A stretch of 64,000 nt of DNA from Lachnospiraceae bacterium (GTDB lineage: Bacteria; Bacillota; Clostridia; Lachnospirales; Lachnospiraceae), in contig SVEI01000003.1 of NCBI GenBank assembly GCA_015057445.1, forward strand, positions 1-64,000, given 5' to 3'. Made by a program: the position numbers and the translations under genes. Under the pieces are notes generated by a model, which worked only from the letters and a program-made list of their open reading frames with translations, had not been told where the DNA came from and made no database searches. This document shows positions 1-9,398 of this stretch, in pieces (within the stretch, counting starts at the first letter, position 1; each line of letters begins with the position of its first letter).

Positions 1-22
1 GCAGGAGAATCTCTTCTCCTGC
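1..22. repeat. Short perfect inverted repeat at the window edge
   Basis: Arms of 9 bp (GCAGGAGAA / TTCTCCTGC) flank a TCTC loop. The following CTTTGCATT is a weak T-tract, so this may be the terminator of a plus-strand gene lying left of the window. Between it and the next hairpin (about 23-185) I see only AT-rich sequence with no gene. Confidence 0.5.
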
Positions 23-185
23 CTTTGCATTGCCAGTTTCTCTACCTCATCTTATTCTATTTGTAATTATCTTTCCCTATTAGACGGGAATCTGGTTTTA
101 CAATCAAGGACTGGGTATTTTTACCGATTTTTGCCAATTTGGGGCAGTTCGTTTGAAAAAATGCATAGTTCGTCTCTAAAATAAC

Positions 186-229
186 ACATAAAAAACGCCC
201 TCCTTACTGATTAATACAGTAAAGAGGGC
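186..229 (-). terminator. Rho-independent terminator of the glycan operon
   Basis: A 13-bp stem (197-209 with 217-229, one mismatch) is followed on the minus strand by GTTTTTTATG. It lies about 50 bp after the last gene of the minus-strand operon and marks its 3' end. Confidence 0.85.
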
Positions 230-279
230 TCATATCTACATATTATGTTCCATTTTATATACTTTTTGATTCTAGTAAT

Positions 280-1329
280 TTACTTAACACTCTTCATATA
301 CTCTATAGTTCTTCGGAATGTCTCCTCCAAATCCACACTTGCCTTCCAGCCAAGAGCTTCAAGCTTTTCTGTGTCAAGAGCCACCTTAATGGTTGGGCCG
401 TAGCCAAGCTTTGTTGCATCCTCTGCAATATCGAAACAAACCTTTATATTTCCATCTGAAAGCTTATCTGCCACCATCTGGGCCATATCTGCTATGCTAA
501 TTCCTGTTGTTTTGTTAGCTATATTATAGGCCTCACCAACATTTCCATCTAACAGGGCACAGAGAATTCCTGTTACCGCATCACTGGTGTAGCAGTAATT
601 TCTGTATGTTTCTCCCTTAGTCTTAAGAACTATATCCTTACCTTCTATAACACTTTTTGCAAACTGAGCAAATACTCTGTTATCTGAATAATCAACTCCT
701 GCTCCAAAGGTTTGACACAGTCTCACTATCTTAGCTGGTACACCATACTCCGATGCGTAAGAAGCACAGAGACACTCTGCCATTCTCTTACCCTCTGAAT
801 AACTGCTTCTAGGAGAAAGCTGATCTATAAAGCCATAGTCAGTCTCCTTAACACCCTTTAGATTAGGGTCTGTAACACCATATGCCTCAAGAGATGAAAG
901 GTACACAAAGCCAGATACATTTTTCTCTCTGGCAAATTCCAGCACATTTGCTGTACTTTTGATTCCTGTGAGAATTGTCTCTACTGCCTTTTCCACAAAG
1001 TCCTTTGAGCTGGTCATACTAGCTCCATGAACTATATAATCCACATCACCATCTATCTCATATGGAGAACACATATCTCCCATAACTGTGATTACATTCT
1101 CAGTGCACTCCCCAAAAAGCTTTGCTGCTTTATCTTTATTTCTAGCCAGTGCATATACCTTGATATTAGTTCCAAACAACTTGTTGTGCTGGTCAAGTCC
1201 AAGAACAATCTGACTACCTATAAGTCCTGTGGCTCCAGTGACAAATACACTCTTGCCCTCTAGTTTATCCCATGACACCATCTTAGATGACGCAATGTTA
1301 GTAATATCCTCTAATAAAATATTATTCAT
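280..1329 (-). CDS. NAD-dependent epimerase/dehydratase (extended SDR), glycan operon
   Basis: A 349-residue extended short-chain dehydrogenase/reductase. The Rossmann dinucleotide motif TGATGLIG is at residues 31-38, a YLSS segment at 143-146 carries the catalytic Ser, and the YxxxK pair is Y177/K181. Such enzymes oxidise, reduce or epimerise nucleotide sugars in the cytoplasm. The gene is the last of the operon, 13 bp after a TarI/IspD-like cytidylyltransferase. SDR enzymes next to TarI-type enzymes can supply the polyol phosphate that is activated (as in Bcs1/TarJ systems), but the length fits a nucleotide-sugar epimerase/dehydratase equally well. GGGAGA lies just before the ATG. The fold is certain; the substrate is not. 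Confidence 0.85.
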   Translation of the reverse strand: MNNILLEDITNIASSKMVSWDKLEGKSVFVTGATGLIGSQIVLGLDQHNKLFGTNIKVYALARNKDKAAKLFGECTENVITVMGDMCSPYEIDGDVDYIVHGASMTSSKDFVEKAVETILTGIKSTANVLEFAREKNVSGFVYLSSLEAYGVTDPNLKGVKETDYGFIDQLSPRSSYSEGKRMAECLCASYASEYGVPAKIVRLCQTFGAGVDYSDNRVFAQFAKSVIEGKDIVLKTKGETYRNYCYTSDAVTGILCALLDGNVGEAYNIANKTTGISIADMAQMVADKLSDGNIKVCFDIAEDATKLGYGPTIKVALDTEKLEALGWKASVDLEETFRRTIEYMKSVK

Positions 1330-1342
1330 TTATAATCTCCCT

Positions 1343-2062
1343 CTACAATCCAAATATCTGAGAATTCTCCATGGCATCCGTAAGTGCCCTAAATATATAG
1401 AAATCTGTAGGTGTTGTAATCTTAATATTTTCTGGACCACCTGCCACTGTAAATAGTGCGTGTCCGTAGTCACTCATCATAGTAGCTGAGTCAATCTTAT
1501 TATGGATTCCCTCTTCTCTAGCCTTAGTGTGTGCTGCGTAAATATCTTTCAACCAAAAGCTCTGTGGCGCTTTAGCAGTACAACACTTATCACGGTTAAC
1601 ACTCTTATACACCCTGTTGTCATTCTCTGTAAGCATTACAGTTTCTATGACAGGAGTTACAGTAATTGCTGAACCATACTCTTTAACAGACTCTATGTTA
1701 TCACTTATAAGCTTCTCATTAATAAGAGGTCTAACACCATCATGAATAAGCACTATTGAATCCTCTGGGCAATCCTTGTGGATAGCATCAAGACCATTAA
1801 ATATAGAATCCTGTCCTGTTTCTCCACCTGGCACAATCCACTTTACCTTGGTTATATCATGCTTCTTAAGAGCCTTCTTAAGATAATCAATCCAGTCTGC
1901 AATACACACAACTGCTATAGCATCAATGTCTGGATGTCTCTCAAAATGCTCTAGAGTGTATATTATTATCTCCTTACCATGAAGCTGTAAAAACTGCTTC
2001 GGCCTGGACTTTGTATTCATTCTGGTACCGGAACCACCGGCAAATATAAGTGCTACGTTCAT
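1343..2062 (-). CDS. TarI/IspD-family cytidylyltransferase
   Basis: A 239-residue CTP-dependent cytidylyltransferase. FAGGSGTRM (residues 7-15) is the nucleotide-binding loop and RPKQF (20-24) is typical of the IspD/TarI family. IspD makes CDP-methylerythritol for isoprenoids, whereas TarI activates ribitol 5-phosphate for teichoic-acid-type polymers. The position inside a surface-glycan operon, beside LicD genes and an SDR, favours the TarI role (CDP-ribitol or a related CDP-polyol). An ispE gene occurs elsewhere in the window (about 33 kb) without an ispD beside it, so an isoprenoid role cannot be excluded by sequence alone. The start has a good GGAGG site. Confidence 0.85.
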   Translation of the reverse strand: MNVALIFAGGSGTRMNTKSRPKQFLQLHGKEIIIYTLEHFERHPDIDAIAVVCIADWIDYLKKALKKHDITKVKWIVPGGETGQDSIFNGLDAIHKDCPEDSIVLIHDGVRPLINEKLISDNIESVKEYGSAITVTPVIETVMLTENDNRVYKSVNRDKCCTAKAPQSFWLKDIYAAHTKAREEGIHNKIDSATMMSDYGHALFTVAGGPENIKITTPTDFYIFRALTDAMENSQIFGL

Positions 2063-2107
2063 GTATTACCTCCCTATAGTCTATCGTAAACTACATACAT
2101 CTATTCA

Positions 2108-3310
2108 CTAAACTCTCTTTATATAGAATCTAAACAATTCCTTCTTGGCAGTTTCCCTAGTAGAAAACTCCTTGCCATTATAAAGTGGTACCTGATGCTT
2201 AACCTTTCTATTCCTAGAAAAATAAAATGGCACAAACCAGATTACTCTTCCCTTTCTCTTCCAAAACCCAAGGAACTTGTTGTATTTAAATTTCATTCCT
2301 CTGTCTTTGAAAAATCTTTCAAGATTTTTATTAACATCAATTATAAATGGTCCTGATGCCCCTACTGGTTTTAATGAGATGTGAGCATCAACATTTGTAA
2401 CATTAAGGTTTCTAATTCTATTAACATCTGTCTGGCGATAATTCGGTTTGTTGGTCTTTCTTATTATAACCAAATTAGCACCATCTTTGGCAAACATCAT
2501 ATTGTGTGGTAAGGTACCAGCCACGCATACTATTTCCTTAGCCACTTGCACCATAGTTATCTGGTCTACCAATGAGTGTTTCTCCGGGGAGATTATGACA
2601 TAATCATTGTCAGAAAATAGCTTCTCTACATCCTTTTCTCCAACCTCTATAGGAAACCTCATCTTAATCCCGGTTCTAGTAAAATATATTCTCTTATCCT
2701 TATATTCTTCTATGGTCTTTGACTCACTTAATGCCTTGCCTGCCACCACGTCAAATATATTCTTATACTTCAAATTACAGCTTATGCCTGGCTTAAAGGA
2801 AACCTCTGGTACAATAACTGACTTAAACCTAGTAGGCGTGTCCACTCTGATAAGTCGCTCCTTGGTTATTCCTGCTAATCTCATGAATTCTAAGTAATTA
2901 CCATTTATGTCATCTGTTCCATCGTAGGCAATTTTAATTTCCTTATCCACCTCTATGGCATACCAAAGACGCGACACCAAATCCATAATAAAATGTCCCC
3001 AATGTTTCCAGAAGCGACCCATGTACATAACATTTTCATCCACAAACTTTGGCTCACCCTTAATGTCATAAGCTCCACCCCAACAGTCCACAGGAGACAA
3101 AGCTTTAAATTCAGACAGGGATACATATTTCCCCGCTTCATCAAGTACTCCCGCTTTTTTCTTCCCTTCTATGGTTTTGCAGGGCATCACGGTTGCATTA
3201 TTAAATTGCTCCCAGATAAGCTCTTCCTCTGAGTATGAATCTATACTATCCATAGCCTTGTACTCATCTAGGAATACACTATCCATATATTTGTAGTTGC
3301 AACTATCCAT
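2108..3310 (-). CDS. Glycosyltransferase family 61 protein
   Basis: A 400-residue protein with the features of GT61 (DUF563) enzymes: a GRFWKHWGHFIMD segment near residue 95 (the family's conserved G-H-F-x-x-D region) and, near residue 260, VAGTLPHNMMFAKDGANLV, matching the conserved acceptor/donor-site block. GT61 enzymes transfer sugars such as xylose or GlcNAc. It sits 4 bp after licD and upstream of the TarI-like gene, so it is likely to act on the same surface polymer. No signal peptide or membrane span is evident, so the enzyme should be cytoplasmic or membrane-associated. Acceptor and donor are unknown. Confidence 0.8.
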   Translation of the reverse strand: MDSCNYKYMDSVFLDEYKAMDSIDSYSEEELIWEQFNNATVMPCKTIEGKKKAGVLDEAGKYVSLSEFKALSPVDCWGGAYDIKGEPKFVDENVMYMGRFWKHWGHFIMDLVSRLWYAIEVDKEIKIAYDGTDDINGNYLEFMRLAGITKERLIRVDTPTRFKSVIVPEVSFKPGISCNLKYKNIFDVVAGKALSESKTIEEYKDKRIYFTRTGIKMRFPIEVGEKDVEKLFSDNDYVIISPEKHSLVDQITMVQVAKEIVCVAGTLPHNMMFAKDGANLVIIRKTNKPNYRQTDVNRIRNLNVTNVDAHISLKPVGASGPFIIDVNKNLERFFKDRGMKFKYNKFLGFWKRKGRVIWFVPFYFSRNRKVKHQVPLYNGKEFSTRETAKKELFRFYIKRV

Positions 3311-3314
3311 TATA

Positions 3315-4169
3315 CTACTTCATATCCTCTTCAAACTTTAAACTGTATGGGAAATGATTCTTTCTCTTATCCTCAGGTGGAAGCTGCATATAGTCACCAT
3401 ACATTCCTGTAAGATTCTCATGCATACTTCTAGGAAAATTAAGCTTTATATCTTCAAACTCAAGCTTCTGCAAAGGATAAATATCAGACACCTTGTATAT
3501 ATTCATATAAGGTGTTGTATCACAGAGAAAATCCAATCTCTCTGTCTTCTCATAATGATTATATCTGGTGCTGGCTTCGTAGCACTTTTTATATAACCAC
3601 TTCTTAGATATTCCAAACAAAGCCATGAAAAAATGTACCACTCCACAGGCAGCATGTACCAACTTTGCCTTAACTCCCTTAAATCCAAGAACAGGGAATG
3701 GTATACTTCTTAATATAAGCATCTTACTCCAAAACCAGGCATCCCTTGCCTGCTTCTTAAACTCCTTTGGATCATCACTAATCTTGTCAAAAGGATATAC
3801 ATCCAAAAATATTCCCAGATGACACTTTATATTCTTGAGAGCTTCCTCTCTAAACTCTGTATTCTTAAGCATAATTCTTGTGGTCATAAGAGGATAATTC
3901 TTGTCATATTCACAATTCATTATGATGTATTTTTCGTCAAGCTCTGTCTTTGCATACTCTAAGAACTTATTGTAATCTTCTCTAGGAATTGCCACGTCAA
4001 TATCATCATCCCAAGGGATAAATCCTTTGTGTCTAAGGGCGCCTATTCCTGTTCCCGCAATACCAAAATAATCTAATCCATGGTTATCACATATAGCCAT
4101 AAAATCCTTAAGTATATTAAGTTCTGCCTGCTGAACCTTCTTCAAGGTTACCTCATCATATTCTCTCAT
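3315..4169 (-). CDS. LicD-family phosphotransferase (copy 1)
   Basis: A 284-residue LicD-family protein. The metal-binding motif PWDDDID sits in GFIPWDDDIDVAI near residue 53, after the N-terminal GIAGTGIGALRHKG block. LicD enzymes transfer phosphocholine, phosphoribitol or similar groups from a CDP- or CMP-activated donor onto glycans at the cytoplasmic face. A paralogue of nearly the same length lies at 5656-6528, with the flippase gene between them. Two LicDs plus two cytidylyltransferases in one operon suggest two distinct decorations. GGGAG precedes the ATG. Family assignment is firm, donor unknown. Confidence 0.9.
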   Translation of the reverse strand: MREYDEVTLKKVQQAELNILKDFMAICDNHGLDYFGIAGTGIGALRHKGFIPWDDDIDVAIPREDYNKFLEYAKTELDEKYIIMNCEYDKNYPLMTTRIMLKNTEFREEALKNIKCHLGIFLDVYPFDKISDDPKEFKKQARDAWFWSKMLILRSIPFPVLGFKGVKAKLVHAACGVVHFFMALFGISKKWLYKKCYEASTRYNHYEKTERLDFLCDTTPYMNIYKVSDIYPLQKLEFEDIKLNFPRSMHENLTGMYGDYMQLPPEDKRKNHFPYSLKFEEDMK

Positions 4170-4180
4170 ACAAACTCCCT

Positions 4181-5641
4181 CTATGCCCTATTGGCTCTTC
4201 TCTTCCTGTACTCATTCTTTACATACAAATAACCATCTCTTACTAACTCATTTTTCATTACAAACAATACCAAGAAATAAGTCAGTGCTCCTAATATAAT
4301 GGTTCCAAAAATAATAATCAAGTTATGAGCCTTAATATACTCCAATGCAAAGAATATTAAAACCATTGGTATACATGCAAATATACTTTGCACTATCTGC
4401 TTTACCACTCTTCCCACCTTAAATATATCTCTACCTACTACGCAGGCGAAGGTAAATATGGCAATCTCCGAAATAAGTGTACTAAAGGCAGCTCCCTCCT
4501 TGCCATAAAGCGGTATGGTAATAGAGTTAAGTATTAGATTAACCACTGCACCAATTATTACTGCTGCTGAAGCACTCTTGTCTTTTCTGTAGGATATAAA
4601 TATCTGATTAATCACCACACCATTAATGGCTGCAAAAACCACATCCATCAAAAGAATCTGCAAGCTTAATGCTGACTCTCTATATTCATTTCCAGCAAAG
4701 AATACAAGCACTCTCTCACTTAGGAAGAATAATCCTATGGCACAAGGCACGCTAAGCATACTTACCAGCTTTACAGCAATATAGTTAAGCTTCTCTGCCT
4801 GCTTTTCATCACTCTGAACTGAAAATGATACTCTCGGAGTCATAACAACTCTAACAGTATTCATAAGGGAAGTTATTATTGTGGTTATCTTTATAGCCGC
4901 AGCGTAAAGACCAACCTCCTTATCACTTCCTGTTATAAATCCCAACATACTTCTATCCATAACCAGATAGATGGAAGCCGCTATATTCATTATAAAAATC
5001 ATAAACATAGGTTTTAAGTGTTTAAAGAAATTGCTGTTAAACACTACCCTAAGCTTAATGTATTTTCTAGAGCGCATCAAATTCATTATATTTGAACCCA
5101 CTGAAGAGCATATAAGAATAAGCGCATATATTACATAATCCCCTTCGTCCTTTACACAGGTAAAAAGTAAAACCATAGATATCACCTGGAATATAAAAGA
5201 ACGAATAGTGATATATTTGTAATCCTCATATATGTTATACAACCACTCAAGTCCAACTGCAGTAAGAATAATTGTGGTTGAAAAAATAAGCATCAAACCC
5301 CTATATGGTGCAAACTTAGGGATGAGCAAGGCCAGGAAAAATAATCCATACGCCACGGAAACCGTCACAAGATTCACAGCTAATATTTCTCCAGCAAATT
5401 TGCTTATCTTTTCCTTGTCATCTCGAATTCTAGCACCCTCTCTTACAGCATATCCACTTATTCCGAATACTGCTATAAGCGTAAAATAGGTAACATTTGT
5501 CTGAGCATAATCTATTTTCCCTAAAGACTCTGAGCCTAATACTCTGGCGGCATAGGGAAATGTAATAAGTGGGAATACAACTCCCATAAGTGTCTTTAAC
5601 ACATTAAATATAAAGTTTATTCCCAAGGATTTCTTCTCCAT
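4181..5641 (-). CDS. Polysaccharide flippase (Wzx/MVF-like)
   Basis: An integral membrane protein of about 486 residues with roughly 12-14 hydrophobic segments spread along its length and a basic C-terminal tail (KNEYRKRRANRA). The N-terminal pattern (LGINFIFNVLKTLMGVVFPLITFPYAARVLG) is typical of polysaccharide flippases of the MOP superfamily, which move lipid-linked repeat units across the membrane. I prefer the ATG at 5641 over an in-frame GTG at 5653 because GGAG lies 6 nt before the ATG. It lies between the two licD genes, so the glycan is probably modified before export. Confidence 0.9.
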   Translation of the reverse strand: MEKKSLGINFIFNVLKTLMGVVFPLITFPYAARVLGSESLGKIDYAQTNVTYFTLIAVFGISGYAVREGARIRDDKEKISKFAGEILAVNLVTVSVAYGLFFLALLIPKFAPYRGLMLIFSTTIILTAVGLEWLYNIYEDYKYITIRSFIFQVISMVLLFTCVKDEGDYVIYALILICSSVGSNIMNLMRSRKYIKLRVVFNSNFFKHLKPMFMIFIMNIAASIYLVMDRSMLGFITGSDKEVGLYAAAIKITTIITSLMNTVRVVMTPRVSFSVQSDEKQAEKLNYIAVKLVSMLSVPCAIGLFFLSERVLVFFAGNEYRESALSLQILLMDVVFAAINGVVINQIFISYRKDKSASAAVIIGAVVNLILNSITIPLYGKEGAAFSTLISEIAIFTFACVVGRDIFKVGRVVKQIVQSIFACIPMVLIFFALEYIKAHNLIIIFGTIILGALTYFLVLFVMKNELVRDGYLYVKNEYRKRRANRA

Positions 5642-5655
5642 AACTAACTCCACAT

Positions 5656-6528
5656 CTAAAAGTCCTGTCCAAAGTCTAACACCTTAGGACAATGATTAGT
5701 TCTTTTTTCTACCGGCGGAATCACCATATAGTTACCCATATGACGCTTAAGCTGAGCCTCATATTTATTAAGCATCTTCATAGTTGTATCCTCATACGGT
5801 AGCTCCATTATAGGATATATTTCATCCTGCTTTACCCACATAAAGGACGCTCCCGGGTCGCACAGTGCTGTATAGGTATTTGTCTTTCCGTAACAGCTGG
5901 TTGCGTACTTAATGTATTTTTTGTAGAATCTCTCATTTCCATTTGGGATAAGTAACAGGAATAATCTTAGAATTCCACTTATAATATTTTTGATTTTCTT
6001 ACTTAGGTCTCCACCCTTAAGCAGCTTGAAAAAGTTTACATTTCTAATAACATAAAGCAGCTTATAAAAATTGGTTTTCTTAATAATTTTCATAGCCTCA
6101 TCCATATCATCAGGAATGTTTTCGTATATAAAAATATCTAAGAAAATACCTGTTTCCTGTCCTGCTGCCCAAGCAGTTTCAGTCACCAGCTTAGTTCCCT
6201 TTTTCACCATGGCCGGCTGTAAATTATAATACTTTTTGTCCATGTCAGGACCCATAAATTCATACTTGTCTTTAAGCTCCTCGGGACCAACCTCCATAAA
6301 TTTTTCATAGTCGCATCTTAGCATGGCAATGTCAATATCATCATCCCAGGGTATAAAGCCCTGATGCCTTACCACACCGATAGCAGTTCCAGCAATGGCA
6401 AAAAAGTTTATATTATGCCTTTCGCAAACTTTTCTAAAATCTGCCAACATATCAAGCTGTGTTCTATGTAATTTTTCTAATACCTCTGGCTCATATTCGC
6501 CATAAGAACCATATACCTTATGTGCCAT
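5656..6528 (-). CDS. LicD-family phosphotransferase (copy 2)
   Basis: A 290-residue LicD-family enzyme with GFIPWDDDIDIAM near residue 57 and the same C-terminal pattern (PPxxKRxNHxP) as the copy at 3315-4169. The two are clear paralogues but diverged enough to suggest different donors or acceptors. It starts 1 bp after the stop of the LicC/PntC-like cytidylyltransferase gene, the tightest coupling in the operon, so that enzyme is its most likely donor supplier. Candidate donors are CDP-choline or CMP-aminoethylphosphonate. Confidence 0.9.
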   Translation of the reverse strand: MAHKVYGSYGEYEPEVLEKLHRTQLDMLADFRKVCERHNINFFAIAGTAIGVVRHQGFIPWDDDIDIAMLRCDYEKFMEVGPEELKDKYEFMGPDMDKKYYNLQPAMVKKGTKLVTETAWAAGQETGIFLDIFIYENIPDDMDEAMKIIKKTNFYKLLYVIRNVNFFKLLKGGDLSKKIKNIISGILRLFLLLIPNGNERFYKKYIKYATSCYGKTNTYTALCDPGASFMWVKQDEIYPIMELPYEDTTMKMLNKYEAQLKRHMGNYMVIPPVEKRTNHCPKVLDFGQDF

Positions 6529-6529
6529 A

Positions 6530-7240
6530 TTACTTATCCTGATTCTTTTCTACATACTCTATAATTCTGTGGTAATCCTCTATAAAATCTATCTCCGACC
6601 AGAAGGTTCCACTTATGTCTAAAACATTAATATCCTTCTCCCCGATAAAGCTGTAGAGAACATTCTCCCACCATATTCCGTGCTGCTGACCACCAACCAG
6701 CTTATCTAAACGCTTCACAAAGGTGTCAACAAACTCCTTCTTAATCTGGGCTATACCCACATATTCACAGTTTCTCTCCTCTCGCTCAAGCTCCTTACCG
6801 TACTTCTTAATCAGTCCATCCTGAACATAGAAGAAATAGTCTCCATCATCTACTCGATTATAATCTGCCAGCATAATGTTATCCTTATCAGATGCTAAAA
6901 CTCGGTCTAAGATTTCCTGAGACCAGAATACATCTGCATTGGCAATTATAGTATCTTCTTCTCCAAAATAATCTCTGGCCATCCACAGAGAACCGATACT
7001 ATTAGTTATATCAAAAAATGGATTATACACAATATTTACAGGCATATCCATAAGCACTTTTCTAACATGGTCCTGCTTGTATCCAACTATAACTGTTACC
7101 TCTACATTATTTGCAATAAGCATCTCAACTGTTCTTCTTATAAGAGGCTTTCCACCAACGTCCAATGTACATTTTGGAATATTCTGAATGCTCTTGCTTA
7201 TTCTTGTTCCCTTGCCTGCTGCAAGTAAAAATGCCTTCAT
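6530..7240 (-). CDS. LicC/PntC-like nucleotidyltransferase
   Basis: A 236-residue nucleotidyltransferase. LLAAGKGTRI (5-14) is the NTP-binding signature, followed by PKCTLDVGGKPLI, and the C-terminal part (WWENVLY... FWSEIDFIEDYHRI) resembles phosphocholine cytidylyltransferase LicC. The related enzyme PntC activates 2-aminoethylphosphonate with CTP and is naturally linked, sometimes fused, to the transaminase PhnW. Here a PhnW-like gene overlaps the start (stop and start share base 7240) and a licD follows at once. This arrangement makes CMP-aminoethylphosphonate a serious alternative to CDP-choline. No choline kinase (licA) or choline transporter (licB) is present in the window. Confidence 0.8.
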   Translation of the reverse strand: MKAFLLAAGKGTRISKSIQNIPKCTLDVGGKPLIRRTVEMLIANNVEVTVIVGYKQDHVRKVLMDMPVNIVYNPFFDITNSIGSLWMARDYFGEEDTIIANADVFWSQEILDRVLASDKDNIMLADYNRVDDGDYFFYVQDGLIKKYGKELEREERNCEYVGIAQIKKEFVDTFVKRLDKLVGGQQHGIWWENVLYSFIGEKDINVLDISGTFWSEIDFIEDYHRIIEYVEKNQDK

Positions 7241-8301
7241 TAGTTCAGTACCTCCTTAAGCTCAGTAATTAGCTCCTCATAGTCTGATATTTTACACTCT
7301 CCGAGATGTCCCACCCTAAGAACCATCTTGCCAACCTCTCCCCCACTAGGAGTAAGCATTTTATCATATTTTTCCTTCATAATCTTAAATACTTCCAATG
7401 CATTTTTCTCAGGAAACTCTATGGTTGTCAGAGCGTTAGACTTAGGAAAATCAACTACAGGTATTTCCGCCGTCTTACACATAGCTCTAAATGCATTGGC
7501 TAGCTCTCTATGGTGGGCTATCTCTGACTCCACACCTCTTGCATATATATCATCAATTCTTTGTTTAAGCTGATAAACTATTCCCACCGCAGGAGTAAAT
7601 GGTGTCTGACCTCTCTGCATATTAAGAAGATAGTCCTTAAAATCAAAATACATACATCTAACAGGAAGCTTTTCAACTCTGTCCTTTAACATCCTAGGTG
7701 ATACCGCCACGAAAGAAAGTCCTGGTGGAAGGGCAAGTGCTTTCTGAGATGCAGTAATAACCACATCCATTCCTGACTCCTCCATATTAAGCTCATCTGC
7801 TAAAAATGAACTTATGGCATCCACAATGTAGTACATATTGTTGCCCTTGCAGAATTCTCCAAGCATCTTATAATCATAAAGCTGTCCCACTGATGTCTCA
7901 TGAATATTTACAAGCAGTGCGGTGTATCCCTTGTTATCATATGCATCTAATCGCTCTTTACTAAGGACATCTCCAAACTCCAGCACCAAGCTATCATAAG
8001 GAATGTTATGTAGCTGGCAGATCTGTGCAAACCTCTTACCGAAGCTTCCACCCTCTATGACAAGAACCTTATCCTTATCACTTAGGCAGTTTAAAACTGC
8101 TGCCTCCATAGCTCCTGTTCCTGATGCAGTTAGGGTTATTAGCTTTGAGTCTGCTGGTGCCTTAAGCAAGCTAAGAAACTTCTCTTCTATATCAAACATT
8201 ACCTGAGAAAACTCATCTGTTCTAAAATATGGAATTGGCTCACCACCGATTCTACGAGTTTCCTCGTACATATCAACGGGTCCTACTGTAAATAATTTCA
8301 T
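7240..8301 (-). CDS. Class V aminotransferase, PhnW/AGXT-like
   Basis: About 353 residues, a PLP-dependent class V aminotransferase of the alanine-glyoxylate / 2-aminoethylphosphonate transaminase group. Visible features are the N-terminal LFTVGPV, a GTGAMEAAV phosphate-binding loop, YYIVDAISSF with the PLP-ring Asp, ITASQKALALPPG with the PLP Lys, and a C-terminal VLRVGHLGE. PhnW interconverts phosphonoacetaldehyde and 2-aminoethylphosphonate. The ATG at 8301 with GGGAGA upstream is preferred over an in-frame GTG at 8340. The immediately following LicC/PntC-like gene supports a phosphonate role, but PEP mutase and phosphonopyruvate decarboxylase are not in the window, so the substrate remains inferred. 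Confidence 0.75.
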   Translation of the reverse strand: MKLFTVGPVDMYEETRRIGGEPIPYFRTDEFSQVMFDIEEKFLSLLKAPADSKLITLTASGTGAMEAAVLNCLSDKDKVLVIEGGSFGKRFAQICQLHNIPYDSLVLEFGDVLSKERLDAYDNKGYTALLVNIHETSVGQLYDYKMLGEFCKGNNMYYIVDAISSFLADELNMEESGMDVVITASQKALALPPGLSFVAVSPRMLKDRVEKLPVRCMYFDFKDYLLNMQRGQTPFTPAVGIVYQLKQRIDDIYARGVESEIAHHRELANAFRAMCKTAEIPVVDFPKSNALTTIEFPEKNALEVFKIMKEKYDKMLTPSGGEVGKMVLRVGHLGECKISDYEELITELKEVLN

Positions 8302-8339
8302 CTTAAAATATCTCCCGAATACGTGCTTTATTCTATGCA

Positions 8340-9380
8340 CTACTTAAATCTAAACTTACCTAATATCTCTGTGCCCTTGTCTAATATGAAAACCAGGCTC
8401 TTGTATCTTCTCTTATCAAAGAGGCTCATAGTAATATACATTCTAATATTTTTCTTTCTAACCACCTTAAGAGTTTCCTTAGGAATCTTCTCGTCAAATA
8501 TAGGATGACTTCTGATTATCTCTAAGCGCTCTCCCTTTTCCTTGGATGTAAGGTCGCAATTCTTTATGCACATATAATCCACTATAGGATGGACATAGGA
8601 ATTTGTCAGGAATACATTTTTAACTACGTTATTAACCTTACCCCCACATATATCCTGCATAAACTCATACTCAAGCTGAAGATTAATCATATTCTTATCT
8701 AGGAAATCTCTCTTGAAATTCCTTGATGTGCTATGACTGTCACGCTGTGTCCATGAGTAGTATGCCTTACTGTTGAAACCTAGAATCTGACAGTGCTTTA
8801 AGAATCGTAGGTTAAAGTTAAGATCCTCAGAACCAAACTTAAAATTCTCATTGAAGCGAATCTCATGCTCCTCTATTATACTTCTTCTATAAAGCGCAGT
8901 CCAAATAGTATCCTCTCGGCGGATATTATTGTAATGCTTGTGAAACTCATCCCTAGTAATAAACATGTCGTCTATTCTGGCAATTGTCTCCCAAACCTTA
9001 CCGTCATCCTTTTCTAATCTCTTAATCTTGGCATAACGCATAAGGTCAACATTATGCTCCTTGGCCAGATTATAATTATCCTTAATCAGATTAGGCAAAT
9101 ACTCATCATCATTATCACAAAAACCTATGTACTCTCCAGTAGCTGCATTGATTCCAGCATTTCTGGCATTACATATTCCACCATTTGGTTTGTGAATAAC
9201 CTTTACATTATCATACTTTTGGGCATACTCATCACAGATAGCTCCGCTGTTGTCCGGGCTACCATCATCCACAAGTATGAGCTCAAAGCCTTCAAAGTCC
9301 TGATTTAATACACTTTCCACTGCCTTTCTCAGATATTTCTCCGAGTTATAAACAGGCATTATAATACTTACCTTAACCAT
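8340..9380 (-). CDS. Glycosyltransferase family 2
   Basis: A 346-residue inverting GT-A glycosyltransferase. The N-terminus VSIIMPVYNSEKYLRKAVESVL, then LVDDGSPDNSG and FCDNDDEYLP (DXD-type metal site near residue 92) are classic GT2 features. No membrane span is seen. It is the third glycosyltransferase of the operon, 18 bp after the previous gene, and presumably adds one sugar to the lipid-linked repeat unit. The C-terminal 150 residues are less conserved, so the sugar cannot be predicted. Confidence 0.9.
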   Translation of the reverse strand: MVKVSIIMPVYNSEKYLRKAVESVLNQDFEGFELILVDDGSPDNSGAICDEYAQKYDNVKVIHKPNGGICNARNAGINAATGEYIGFCDNDDEYLPNLIKDNYNLAKEHNVDLMRYAKIKRLEKDDGKVWETIARIDDMFITRDEFHKHYNNIRREDTIWTALYRRSIIEEHEIRFNENFKFGSEDLNFNLRFLKHCQILGFNSKAYYSWTQRDSHSTSRNFKRDFLDKNMINLQLEYEFMQDICGGKVNNVVKNVFLTNSYVHPIVDYMCIKNCDLTSKEKGERLEIIRSHPIFDEKIPKETLKVVRKKNIRMYITMSLFDKRRYKSLVFILDKGTEILGKFRFK

Positions 9381-9398
9381 AATTATCGTCCCTAACTC